Below the pieces are notes generated by a model. The model was not told the DNA's origin. It saw only the letters and a program-made list of their open reading frames with translations, and did no database searches. DNA of 64,000 bases from Cristatella mucedo (lineage: Eukaryota; Bryozoa; Phylactolaemata; Cristatellidae): positions 3,231,001-3,295,000 of the forward strand of contig WPIO01000032.1 of the NCBI GenBank assembly GCA_009760855.2, in the 5' to 3' direction. Both the position numbers and the translations under genes were made by a program. Of this stretch, positions 52,240-63,849 are shown one piece after another. The first letter of the stretch is position 1; every line of letters starts with the position of its first letter.

Positions 52240-52360
52240 CATATGCCTGTTCAAAGGCTCTCCAAAAGGATCTCAAAAGGATCTGATGGTTAATCGTTTC
52301 AAAAGCCGTCACTGGTTAACACATATCCAGCAGTGTCTGGACACGTGCAGTCTGCTTGAT
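52240..52360 (-). mobile_element. Possible RT fragment of another LINE
   Basis: The minus strand encodes VTAFETINHQILLRSFWRAF, which resembles RT motif A (AFDTxNHxILL) with the catalytic Asp changed to Glu; a stop lies just upstream. It is too short to classify. Confidence 0.35.
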
Positions 52361-52419
52361 AAGATTGATTATAGACTGAGTGCATGTTTAGCTCTGAGAG
52401 AGCATTTAATCTAGAGCTG

Positions 52420-52480
52420 TAATCAAACTCAATCAAATCAATTCAATCAAATCAAATCAATTCCAATCAATTTCAAACGA
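52420..52480 (+). repeat. Short (AATCA)-type tandem
   Basis: Units such as aatcaaatc and aattcaatc are repeated with changes. Confidence 0.7.
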
Positions 52481-52699
52481 GCTGTAATCTATCGGAAGAG
52501 AGCTTTCGTGTAAGCCAGCAGTTAAAAGACGATTACAGCCTTAATAGCTTGGAATAGAGCGCGGTCGCATGCTGAAAAGCCTACGTGACCATTTGAATGT
52601 TTTCTCACATGAGAAACAGGCTTGATAAAGCGGATCACAACATGAAAAAGCAGAACGCTGCAATAACTTTTATATATATCTCTCTCGCTCAACCTTAAG

Positions 52700-53060
52700 C
52701 AAGATCGCGAAAATAAAGCGACCACTCGCGGCGGTCGCCCCGTGTGTTATGGTGGCCACAGGAACTGGATCAGCTGTCCCAGGATTCATGCGGTGCCGTG
52801 ATAACGGACTCCTTAGTTACGGCGGCCCCGGTAGCAGAAAATTCTCAATACATTATCCCTAATGTTCGTCTACTTGCCGAAAGACAGTCACTCCCGGTTT
52901 TTGATCCGATGTAAACATACCAATGTAAGCAGGTTTCTGCCAAGTAAATAAAGAGTGGGCCTTGGAATGCCGTTTACCGCTGGTTGCTATGGGCGGGCGG
53001 GGAAGCAGAGGCGGGACAAGGCACCCTGCCGATAGGGGGTTTACTCTTTTATGATCTTGT
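52700..53060. promoter_or_regulatory. GC-rich stretch with GC boxes, promoter candidate
   Basis: It contains gggcgggcgggg (52992-53004), a second gaggcggga site and gttgctatgg, a half-site like the RFX X-box. CpG is frequent relative to the AT-rich surroundings. It could serve the minus-strand gene or an unseen neighbour. No transcription start can be proved. Confidence 0.25.
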
Positions 53061-53929
53061 TATACTACCAGTCGGACGTGCGATCTCGAGGGGCGTGTCA
53101 TTTTCGGGAAAGTTTTATGTTTTATTATTTTCCAAAGTTATTTTTTGAGGGTCCGTTTAGGGCTGAGTAGCTTGTATCCGTAGAGTTCACCAGAAAACCG
53201 CAGTTCCGGCTCCGTTATTTTTCAAGGAAAATTATTTTGTTGAGCTCGATTATACTTCCGGTTTAAATAGATCTTACATAACTATTTTATTGACCAAGTT
53301 CCAGTCATCTGACAACTACCAAAATTTGTGATTGCATTTATTACTAGTTTATTTTTTAATATGCAAGCTTCAAACAAATTTAAGTTTTTGACTACTTCTT
53401 AAAATATTTGGCAGGCTACCCCGTTAACAGGTAACCGGTACGAAACAGGGCTGCAACGATGCATGCTCTTTGGGTGCCTATAGATTACCAGTGGCCAGGT
53501 ATTCCTACATAGCCAATCATTTTGCTTTTTTTTGTTTCTGGGATAAGCTATATCAAAGCAAAAGTGAGATACATGAATGACTCGTGCGTCACTTTTGAAT
53601 GAAAAGTAGCATTCCGGCGTGTTGGAGTGCAAGCAAGCAAAGCAAAAAGAGGCTCCTCGCACGCTGACATTACCCTAGTTGTCTTTACGCCTACTGCGGA
53701 AATGTAGAGGATATCGGTCGTCGGTACAGTTGTCTGAGCAGTTGGCTGTCGATCAAAATCTGCGTAATTTGGTGTATATATAAACACAAATTCTCGTCCA
53801 GTGATGCCGGCGGCTGTTAATGAATGTGCAGAGGCATTAGGGCACGCTAGAGTGATATGGTAGCATTACCTTCACGACTCTGCGTCGCCGTCGTACTCAC
53901 TGATGCTGGCTGTCTGTGGATAGAATAAC

Positions 53930-54650
53930 ACTAGAATGAGCAGCTGCTCGCGAGCCATGGCAGACACAATGGTGAAAATTCAAACTTTCAGGCGACTTTT
54001 TGTCTGCCGCGTCGTCCGACGCGCCGTAAAAATACGTTTCCTGTTAACCGCTGCCCGCGGCAGTCAAACGTGTAGGGCGACTTGCATCCTTTTTTGCACA
54101 GCAGAACTACAGTCACTGAAGTGGCGAAAAAACGAAACTCTCAGCCTTAACAAATAACTGAGCATTGCTTAGTCGAAAGAACCGAACCGCTCCAACCTAG
54201 AGGTCTCTTTAAAACGGCGTTTTAATGCTCGGAAGGTATGGGGAGAAGAAAGCCGCCAAGCATTGGAGCACTTCACCACCCAGCATTCGAAGCAAACCGC
54301 ATGCTGACCGCACGCGCCCGCAGGCTGAGCTAAGAAACATGCACGGCGGCCCGGCTGCTAAAATGAGCCGCGCGGCCATAGCGCGCGAACGTGCGCTTCG
54401 CTGAAACTGCGAACGCCGTTTAACCACAGATAGCTGAGATCGAGCGGAGATGGGTTCCTGTCAGCGCGGTCACGCGGGAAACACGCACCGATGTGCTGAC
54501 TTGCCGGCGCTCCTCAAGCTAATGCCACCCGAGTCACGCGAGGCCAGATCAGAGGGTTCGACTGGCCACTTCGCGAGGAAGCTGCTTACTCTTGGCTCGA
54601 TGCCTGCGTGCTTTGGCCAGTCGCGCGGCTGAATCAGCTTATCATTATTT
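53930..54650. other. CpG-rich island-like segment
   Basis: It is markedly GC- and CpG-rich (for example gagccgcgcggccatagcgcgcg) compared with the flanks. Open frames on both strands (54427-54209 minus, 54450-54632 plus) follow from composition and show no family. It is a candidate promoter or first exon, at a plausible distance upstream of the minus-strand gene. Confidence 0.35.
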
Positions 54651-54689
54651 TCACGTTTACTTTTTTCTAATGAAAAACTGGTTGCACCC

Positions 54690-54765
54690 TTGATGTGAAG
54701 CGCCTAGAGAGAGATTGAGTTCTCTGAGGGCGCTTTATCAAGTACATTATTATTATTATTATACT
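54690..54765 (+). repeat. LINE A tail, near perfect
   Basis: The sequence tgaagcgcctagagagagattgagttctctgagggcgctttatcaagtac followed by attattatt is the cleanest example of the tail. Nothing of the LINE body precedes it. Confidence 0.88.
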
Positions 54766-57700
54766 AGAGGCTCTGACCTCACTTGCGTCTATTGCTGACT
54801 TTCCTCGACCTTTGATGTCTCATTTATTTTCTAACCTTGATCAACTCAACAAGCTAAATGGAACATGACATAGGGAGCTCGAGAAATGAAAGCCAATTCA
54901 GAGCCTACCAAAATAGTGTTCATGTGACTAATGTATACATCGCCTAAATCTAATTTGAGCTCAAACTTAGCACTACATTCTCCTTCCCTCGGGGCTTAAA
55001 ACGACATTCATTAGAGCTGCCAGCCAATGATTTTGTTCCATTTCACGTAAAGTTTACATATTGCGTGCTGCACCATTAATTATTGGTAAAGCATCCGTAT
55101 TTGCAATGTCAATGTGGAAAATCTCACAAGGTATGAATGTGTGAGCTTTTTTTTAGGCCAATAGCTACTGGGCAATGAGCAAATGCTATGGCAGATGCAT
55201 TGAGAAAGAGATATTTTAGAGAAAGTCGTTCATATTCGCAAGCATTTATGAACTGAATTTGTTCAGCTGACCAGGTGGCCAAGTGGCTCATATCACGGAT
55301 ACGGGATCATTTAGGTCAGGGCTAGCAATCCAGCACCTGGTAACGTACATCCTTATATAAATAAATCCAGCAGCCCATATAACCATAATCTAACTTGCGA
55401 ATCAGGAGAGCCGCCCCTGAGGTGCCTTATTGCTTGGCACAACGCTTTTTCTTTTCAAATATTGTCACGGAAATCATTCAATTATTTCTTCACACGAATT
55501 TATATCAGGAGCCTGCGGTCCCACGTTTTTAGTCAGTGACTCCTCCTCACACATACTTAAATTTTAGTTCGTGCCGCCAGAATTATAACACCATTTAAGT
55601 TACGCTCTTACTAGAGAGCACGAACATTCATTGGACTTATGCCAATATACCATCAAATAAAATGAAAGATTCCGTCAATGATATTTGATTCTGGAACCCT
55701 TGGCTACTATCACCTATTGGAAATTATGCTGATGACTTCAAACACCTTTGCAAAAGTATGCTATTACATGTACACGTGTTTCTAAATATGTTTTCATCGC
55801 ATAATTGTTGTCATTGAGCTCTTTCTGTAAATATTTAAGGCCTGCGGTTTACAAATAAGCCACCCGGGAATAAAAGCAACTGCGACGTCTTTACTTGCAC
55901 GTAACTGCGTTAACAAACTACCAATGAAAAAATGGTTATGACAACCGAGCGTACTATCGTGTTCTAATTCTCTGTTAAATGGTGGATGCAACAAAACTAG
56001 GGAATTTTACACAGGCGAAACTTAATACAATTGATTGAAGGAAAATTTGGTGCTGAAACCAAGTCTTGGACATACCTGGTGTAACACAGTAACTTTTCTT
56101 TTCTTCCATTGCTAGAAGAAGTGACTGACTTGACTGCTCTGCAAATTATGTACGATAAAAACCAAGAAGACATGGTTGCGCGCGTCTAGCACAAAGGCGG
56201 CGACTGCTACAGCTGCCACGCCTGGCATTTTGTTTCCTGAGGTTCATGGCTGCTGATGCCCTCTACTGCTCTCCTGTGACAAGTCATCATCTTGCTTCTG
56301 CTGTTCTGGCATCGCAAGATGAGATGCCGGCCACGCACTGAGTACAAAACGTACCTTCTTAGAAAACACTCAGTTCTGCATGTTTTCCAAAATAAAGGCT
56401 CCACATTTTGCATTGCTTCATTCGATATAGCATTTTGATTAGTCCTCTATGTGCGTCGGACCTCGACTGGATTGCGCCGAGTTGCGTTACTCCAGCTTGC
56501 TAGCGAATGCCTTGGTGATTGCTATTGATTGGTAACCTGTTGACCAGAGAGCTCGGATTGGCTATCACATATTAAATAGTAAATTAAATTATCCTAATAT
56601 GAAAATTATATGTTAAAAACTTCACGCTAACTAGTAGTTTATGGAGAATAGTCAGGAAGTTTCAAGAAGCATCACAGCCAAATTATAGAATCAAAGAAAG
56701 CGCTTTTCGCATTGAGATGTAGTCACAAACCAAAGGTTACTTTTCTTTCTAACGTGCTTCTCAATGCCCGAATGTAGAGACAGCGATCTTACAGGAAAGC
56801 TAGTTGAAAACTTTGCAGTCCCAACAAGCGAATAGGAAAATATGTCACATCAGATTGCTTTGAAATGACAGAAGCTGGGTACCAGAAGCCACTTAGCTCA
56901 AGCACTTAAATCATCTTGTTTGGATTTGAGCTACTCCTTAAAGGCTGTTCTTCATGCCTGGGTAACGAGCTGCTTATACTTGGTTTACAAGTATGCAGTT
57001 TGGCTTGTCTGTGTTGAACTTTAGCAAATGGCACTGTACACTGTTTCGCAAATACCTTTATTGGATCATCCTCAAGTAATGCGTGGGTGGATTCCTTATG
57101 ACATATTTCTCTCGCGTTAGAACAGTCCTTACCTTGCTCCTGCCTGCCTCTATCGAGCGCTTACCCATTAGGCTTCATCCTATATCACGTGCTCCACCAC
57201 GTGCTCTGATTATTGGCTGATCACCTAACGGATTCAAATTTCTCCGGGCTATGCTTTCAGTCGTCATCTTGTATGCCTGTAACTCGATACCGCCTCCGAA
57301 CCAGTTTCACACACTGCATACGCCCGCGACCGAATTAACAGCTTGATTTTTTATATAAGGCACCGGAGAGCCCTCATATGTTCTCTCTATCTGTCTGAGT
57401 CTTTTCAATGCTTGGCGTTTGTTGGTGTCTATAATTTTCCTACAAGAATAAGTTGGGCTAAGATAATTTATGTTGCTATGTGACTCCTGCGAATTCATGA
57501 GTGTTTTAAATTAAGATACAGATTCTGTTGAAGCTTCTTCTAATCTGCAATCTTACATATGCTCGATTAATAAAGGTAACTATTGAGTTTTTGGCTCAGC
57601 GCCTGGAGAGGCTACTAATCTCTTATATTTAATGCGTATCTGTTCTGTATTCGCACCTTGCACGAGAGCACTCCACAACATACCATGGACTAAACATTTT

Positions 57701-58399
57701 GGTTTGCACTGAATAAGGATCAGTTGATACTGTTCCAGTAGCGCTTATGGTATATAGCTGCTGAGTCTTAGCAGATTGTGCTCTCGAGGTGCGGCTGCTT
57801 TTTTTCTGTGCACTTGACTAAAGATTGGTTATGCAATTTTTAATCTTTTAATTACAATATGTTTAAAACTACTGATAAAACACCGGCTTTCTCACCTCGA
57901 AGGGCACATGCACTGCCGTGCGTTGCGAATTATCGAGTCCTACCCCAGTCTGGTGACAGCACTAAGCGTGGCTGGAGGCAGAGGGGGATGGAGTGCTGTG
58001 TGAAGCATTTAGTGTAAATAAAGCACCTCTGTAGCTGACAATCTCAAAAAGGAGCCGACCAAAGAAAAAACAGAGGATAACATGGTGCGTCATTGGCCTC
58101 TAATATAGAACCTTGGTCAACGAGAGTGATTTTACCTTCGTTATATGCCAATAACCCATAACTTTATCACCTTAGCGATATCAGGCTTATATATGTGTAA
58201 TATTTGTATGAATTCTGACGGTACCCGTCGGACGCAAGAAATTAGCTCTCTCGGAGTGTCTATTTATATCTAAAACGGTTGCGAAGAGTTCTAATGTTGA
58301 CAGTATGTGGTTAATATTCTGGATAGTTACTCAAGCTCATTGCGTGCAGAGAAACAAGCAACTATGCCAAAGTTAATGAGCAAATCCTGCGTACTAGTG
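54766..58399. other. No gene recognised
   Basis: A stretch at 55269-55345 has a box-A-like word (ggtggccaagtggct) and may be a worn tRNA-type SINE. Other frames are short and without family resemblance. Confidence 0.45.
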
Positions 58400-58460
58400 A
58401 CAGCTAAGCAAACTGCAGGAATGGAAAACAATTCGGCTGCTACGGTGGCGTCGGGAGGCT

Positions 58461-59021
58461 TTACTTGGTTTCGCGGCACATTGCTGTAACAGGGCTGCCG
58501 GTAAGCCTTGGTCTTAAACGGTGCAGAAGCTGCGCGAATCTGCGGTCTGGCCAGAGGCAAGCCCTTTCAATGATCGAACACCTTAATTGCAACTTGCTGC
58601 TCAAACGGCAGCGAGCCACGACTGTCTGACTATGACCGGTATTTATTATTCGCGTTCCTTGAATTACCACGGCCTGGGACCCGCCTGCATACGTCCAGGG
58701 CAGCATAAAAAGCGTAAGCCGATGAATTAGGCGGGAGAGCGTGCCTTTGTCATTTAGCTGAGTTTCGCTCTCGGCTTTGAGCTGTACAAGAGTGGTTTTA
58801 CGCCATGGCTTGCTCTGGAAGCCTTCAACCCTCCATCGCTGTCGAATAGACTTTGCTACTCCGTGGATAAGGACATTTTTGCCACGGTACTGGCGCTCTT
58901 CTGCTCGGCAGCGCTGCGCTGCTGTCCGCATATCTTCGTTCATTGGTGAGTGCTGCGTTTGTAGCCACCTGGCTTTGTCAAGACGTGGAAGCAGCAACAC
59001 TGTGCTTGTAGCATCGCTCAT
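58461..59021 (-). other. Open frame of 186 codons, identity unknown
   Basis: The frame lies in a GC-rich stretch and begins MSDATSTVLLLPRLDK. It is rich in Arg, Leu and Gln, and there is an overlapping open frame on the plus strand. I see no domain, signal peptide or repeated motif. Long chance frames are expected at this base composition, so it may not be coding. Confidence 0.2.
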
Positions 59022-59507
59022 AGCTCATCTTTTATACGCTCCATTGTTTTTTGGCTTGCTGCGTAGAAATTCCGAATTATCAGAGGTTTTGGCATGCAAT
59101 CTTTAAAGAGACGAATAAATGCCAGCTCACAGAGTCAGTGACTGCGCTCTCAGAATTCTACCGCGCTACGGGCTGGGTTGATGGGGAACAGATCACCGTC
59201 GGACCTAAGGAATCAACTGTTAAAGTAACACTTTGTCTGTCTGCACGTTAGAGCGAGACAATATTAGTAGGCTAAACTTTCCCAGATCACACTGACTGAG
59301 CTTTGCGTCATGTTACTGGACCGAATCAAAATAAAGTTACTGTTGTCATTTCCACAACTCCGCGGCGCCTAAAAGCAAGGCGTCTAATCAACGGGCAGCC
59401 TGCACCGGAAGCTGCGTCCGAAGCTGAGCCACCTGTCACCTTTTATACGTGAGTAGGGAGCGGACATTCGCCATTCAGTGTTCTTCAAGAAAAAGTAAGG
59501 GCGGTGC

Positions 59508-59614
59508 ATGAATCTAATGCAAAGCAAGATACGCCGTCTGGCTAACACGTTGCTCCATCGGCTTACACCAGCCTACCTACCCGACCTCCTCGTTCTCCGA
59601 GCTCCTCAGCATTA

Positions 59615-59691
<77 letters not shown>
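59508..59691 (+). mobile_element. LINE family C, left part, interrupted
   Basis: It encodes LHRLTPAYLPDLLVLRAP, the 'P-A-Y-L-x-D-L-L' word found near the end of CR1/L2-type LINE polymerases. It is followed by a (TA)n run and then by a SINE. The remainder continues at 59840. Confidence 0.7.
59622..59690. repeat. (TA)n microsatellite
   Basis: About 34 uninterrupted TA units, directly left of the SINE target-site duplication. Confidence 0.95.
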
Positions 59692-59693
<2 letters not shown>

Positions 59694-59700
59694 CATTCAT

Positions 59701-59830
59701 ACAGCGCCCCAAGAGAAATTAATCTCTATTCAGGCGCTTCACATATGCCCGGGGCTCGAGCCCACGACCTCAGTCAGACCTTGGTCGGGGCGAGCACCTT
59801 AACCGCTAGACCAAACCAGCTCGGCGAGCG
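59701..59830 (-). mobile_element. SINE S1, complete copy with target-site duplication
   Basis: Read on the minus strand, a tRNA-like head has box A tggtctagcggtta and box B gggctcgagcccc. The tail is agcgcctgaatagagattaatttctcttggggcgct. The 9-bp direct repeat ttcattcat flanks it at 59692-59700 and 59831-59839. It sits inside LINE family C, so it is younger than that element. The tail matches that of LINE A, which may supply the enzyme. Confidence 0.92.
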
Positions 59831-59839
59831 TTCATTCAT

Positions 59840-60475
59840 TTCTCTGTCCCTCGAAGCCGATTAACCTTATTACCTTACCTTATTACCTTATAATCTTATT
59901 AACCTTAATCTTGCGGCGATCAAGCCTTCAGCTCGTATGCAACCGAAAGTCCGGAACTTGCCTCTGGCTACGTCGACCACCTGCAATAACGTTGCATCCA
60001 TTAAGTCTAAGCTAAAGAGGTATCTGTTCCGGGCGGCTTTCCCTTCGCCTCTTTCGCGTGTACCTGTGCCTGGTACAGGGAGCGTTACTGGCTTCAAGGC
60101 TTCAATTCCGCCAGCAGGTCGCAGTGTTCTCTGAGCACTTCACTGCGGCCCATCGTCACTCTTCCGATGGACGGGTATGGGCATACCTGTCCTCCATTCA
60201 TCCACCGTCGCTCTTCTCATCTTCAGTGGTTACGTGTAAGCTGCCCCGGTCCTTCTCCCACTCCCACGTTGCAACTCCCTAGGCGACTCTTACTTCCATT
60301 AGCCTTCCTCCTGATATGTTTTACTTACTGCTCTAGGGTCGCCGGCTATTGGTCACGTAGGCTACGTTCCAACCTTCGGGGTGGGGCTGCGGTTGACTCG
60401 AATGGTTGGAGGCTGCAGGTTATTAGCCGTGCTGGGCAAAGCCCGACGCTTCGGCCTCACACGGCCCTAAGATAA
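59840..60475 (+). mobile_element. LINE family C, right part
   Basis: It encodes MQPKVRNLPLATSTTC and IKSKLKRYLFRAAF, the usual end of the polymerase frame, then a GC-rich 3' UTR. That UTR ends in a hairpin-like gccgtgctgggc ... cctcacacggc (about 60427-60466). Confidence 0.7.
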
Positions 60476-60867
60476 ATAGACCGTCCCTCTGGCCAACAGC
60501 CTAAACTATCATTCTAGCTCGTCTTACAACATACCGGCACTCCATGCGGTCGATACTTGTGAGTGCTTCTGTTACAGCTCGTTAGAGAATACTCTGAGTC
60601 TGGCGCTCTCACGATCACTACACACGCTCGTTCTTGTGCAAATGACCTCGAGAGGCCCAGTCCAGCCAGTTGCCCGGCTCTTTCAAATGGCGATCCACCT
60701 GCCATTTTCACGATGTGGTGCGCAAAGCTAAAGTTTAATTCCATATCTTAGACCAGGGTGTGGCAAGTTTTTCCATACAATTTAATGCAATTGAGCATTC
60801 GCATACTTACTTAAACGGCCCACAACAGTCGGACAAGCAGGCGGCCCGTAACTTCAGAACTTGTAAC

Positions 60868-61432
60868 TCTAAAAATAGACAAACCAAGTACGATTCAGAA
60901 ATTGGAAAACCTAGCGCTCAAAATCGGCTCTGACAGCATATATCCTGTTAAATCTGCACGAAATCAATGTGTCTTCTTCCAAGAGGACCTTTCATTAGAC
61001 GACCACATCAGCTCCACCGTCAAGTCTGCCTATTTTCAGCTATTTAATATTGCTATAATTTAGGTTGTTTAGACCGGGATACCACATCTAAATTGATCCA
61101 TGCACTCATGGCAGTTAAAAAGAAGCTAAAAATGCAACTATCTATAACAGCATTTAGTGGGTCTGTACGATTCTTTCTTGTGTTATGCGTGATGACAGCC
61201 TGTCCGATTCTTTCTTCGTGTTATGCGTGATTTCACTGTGCATGCTGCCACTAACTATACGTTCATACTGACCCTATGCATGTCACCTCTACCCTGTTAT
61301 GCTTTTTGACATTGAGCATTCTACTACTAACGTTCGATCATATTTCCTTTGTAGCAAATTTAAAATGCCTAGAACGAGATTAAGTTCTAGGGTGCTATAT
61401 AAATGTATGTTATTATTTTAATTATTATCACG
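60868..61432 (+). mobile_element. LINE family A, internally deleted copy
   Basis: The first part (agtacgattcagaaattggaaaac ... gaccacatcagctccacc) matches 2420-2640. It jumps at about 61110 to the last codons (gttaaaaagaagctaaaaatg), then to the UTR and ATT tail. About 420 bp of the element is missing. Confidence 0.88.
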
Positions 61433-63077
61433 ATTCATAGAGCTTTGATTGCAACTGCCTATTATAGACATCGGTTCTAGTGGAATAACTGGTTGCTATT
61501 TCAGGTCTTTCTCAAGTCTCGCGCTGCTCCGAAGACTCCATGCACGCACTAGCATCCGGCACTGAATTCATGCAAGAGAACCAGATGGATCAGTATAAAG
61601 AGCAAAGGTTGCTTGAAAAAGCGGAGTGTTTCCTGCGACGAAAGCCTGCAAGAGCTTGTGCGCCATCAAAGCCGACTAGATAATCGTCCACGGCGATCTT
61701 TCGCATGCTCGGCCACGACATCGTGCGATACGTTCTTTCCTCGTGCCTTGCTCTCCGAGCTAGCCTGAGAGCTATTTTCAAGTTCGTCGGCAGTTCACTA
61801 ATGCACACTGGTATGAATGACGGAGCGGTTTTTTAAGTGAATGCTTTCGGAAAAATCTTTTCTCCGTCGGAAATCTAGCAATTTCTGATAGACATGCGAA
61901 TCACTTAGCGTGTGCTAGCTTTATGTAAATACTGTCTCAAATGAGCCCCAGGATTTAAGTTATTGATGTCACTCACAGTGTCGACAATAAGAAAGGACTA
62001 ATCTTTATGAGCTGTACCTAAGTAAAGCATCGGACGAGCAACAGTATTTTCATTTATGCTTGCTGTAATAGGTAAATTGTTTGCTTCGCGCTTTTACAAA
62101 GATAACGCGGGAGAGCTCACTTAATTTAAGTGAATTTCTAATGCCGTAATCTCTCTATGCATATATGCGAGGATGGACCAGCGTCAAGTTGAATACTGTG
62201 TTGATTTGATGCTTAGTATACTAAATTTCGCACCGTTTCCAATTAAATTAAGTTTCGTGCACTCCTCCGGCATCGCTTATATTCCATGCATGCGATTCTT
62301 TTGTACTGTCGATCCATTATTCGCTCCAATCCCGCCCGACTGCTAGCGTCAGTTTGTGGTAGATGGATGTTCCCACAGACGTTGCCGATGCATGGATTCG
62401 TGCCGGAACGCCGAGTCATCCGCCGAGTACCGCTGTCTGCCTCATGGGCAGTCTGATCTCTCCTAGGGCCTTCGCCTAATGTTTACGGGTCTGAGTCGCG
62501 TTCCCTCACATCCTTGAATGCCATTCTTGGGAAAACCGGTTAAATTATTGGCGCTAACCCCTGTATCTGTAAATAAAAATAAACTGTAAGTTGTCATCGA
62601 CCCAAACGCAAGCCCCGAATGACCATGACTACCACGTAGTCGTTTGTTTGTTCGTTGGTGTACGTTTGGGCCGGCTAAAGCAGCTAATGCGGCTTACTGC
62701 GATCGACATGTACATGGGGGCCATCTGAGCTGTATACAAGAGCTCGCTGCCTGTGGACTCGCTTCGCTGAGTCATAGCTGACAACGCTTCGCCATCTTGC
62801 CTCATGACGGAAGACTGCGCCATATTGCCTTGTGAAGGTAGGATGCGCCATCTTGGGGCGTGACGGAGGGCAGGACGGATTTTCTCGCTTGTATTTGTAG
62901 AGATTGCAACAATGTACTAACGCTGTTTTTTCAAAGCTTGTATTACGACATCAACATGAATTTCCGACATTGACTAATGAGATTACGATAAGCTCTTTAT
63001 TAATCTTTATGATTTAGCTGCGTTTTCAGTAAGCTCAACACTGATACCATTTTATGTTCCAATTTTTTGGCGTCACC
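61433..63077. other. No gene recognised; small tandem repeat
   Basis: Around 62780-62875 a unit of about 30 bp (gcgccatcttg ... tgacgga) appears three times with changes. An AATAAA-type word at 62569-62583 is not supported as a polyA site. Confidence 0.45.
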
Positions 63078-63130
63078 CACAGCTGACCAAGTAAACGGCA
63101 TGATTAATGCCGGTTACTTGGTCAGCTGTG
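63078..63130. repeat. 53-bp near-perfect hairpin
   Basis: The arms cacagctgaccaagtaa and ttacttggtcagctgtg, plus inner arms cggcat/atgccg, flank the 5-base loop gatta. There is a single A/G mismatch in 24 positions. Confidence 0.95.
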
Positions 63131-63217
63131 AAATAATTTTAATGTGACTGTATGCTACAGTGAGGATGACCGTTGGGCAGACCAAGACGCAAGCGGAAAT
63201 GTGCGTAGACGGAAATT

Positions 63218-63330
63218 TGGGGACAATAATAATACGTTCGTATAACGACCTCAGAGCACTGAATCTCTTTCTAGGCACTTTATAGATGATGTACATGAAA
63301 CTTTACGAAATTATTGGTGGTAAATTTCGC
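63218..63330 (-). repeat. LINE A tail
   Basis: The sequence aataataat, then aacgacctcagagcactgaatctctttctaggcactttatag, is the reversed 3' end followed by a stretch of UTR. Confidence 0.75.
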
Positions 63331-63849
63331 AAGAAGTTGATCGTTAACCCCATTGGACTCTGAAAGTAACGACACACAGCGTTTGCTAGCATGGATGATT
63401 TGGCAAAAGCATAAATGCCAATGGGCATCATAAACAACAACCTGCCAACATAGTAATGAATCTTTTGATTTTCTAGATCGCTATGTTTGGACTTCCAGCC
63501 ACGGACTCAGACCTTGATTCTCAAATGACGTCAGAAGTTTGACATCGCAGCTTTTGTAACATCAGAAGATAGATCATGTTGACTTTTTTTTCTTGTGCTA
63601 ATTTTTGCAGTGGCTGAACATTAGTTCTCATTATCGAATGATTGTTAATCTTGGGAAGAAATCCGATTCTCCGGAGATATAACTAGCCAAGTTTTTCCTT
63701 TTTCCCTTATTATGTGGGCTTTTTTGGAGGGTTCTGAGGCTTGCTAAAAAAATTTCCCTTTAGCAGCTTTCAAATACTTGTGGCCAAGATGAGCATAATC
63801 AGGCATGTGATCACCGACCTGTTAAATGCTAGCATTAAAATTGGGACGT

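Noticed and set aside
58777-59106. Plus open frame of 109 codons
   Set aside because: It overlaps a longer minus frame in a GC-rich stretch; neither shows a domain.
59740-59830. tRNA gene on the minus strand
   Set aside because: The Pol III boxes belong to a SINE with tail and target-site duplication; the cloverleaf is not complete.
59508-59864. Open frame with an Ile-Tyr repeat
   Set aside because: It crosses LINE C, the (TA)n run and a SINE; it is not one gene.
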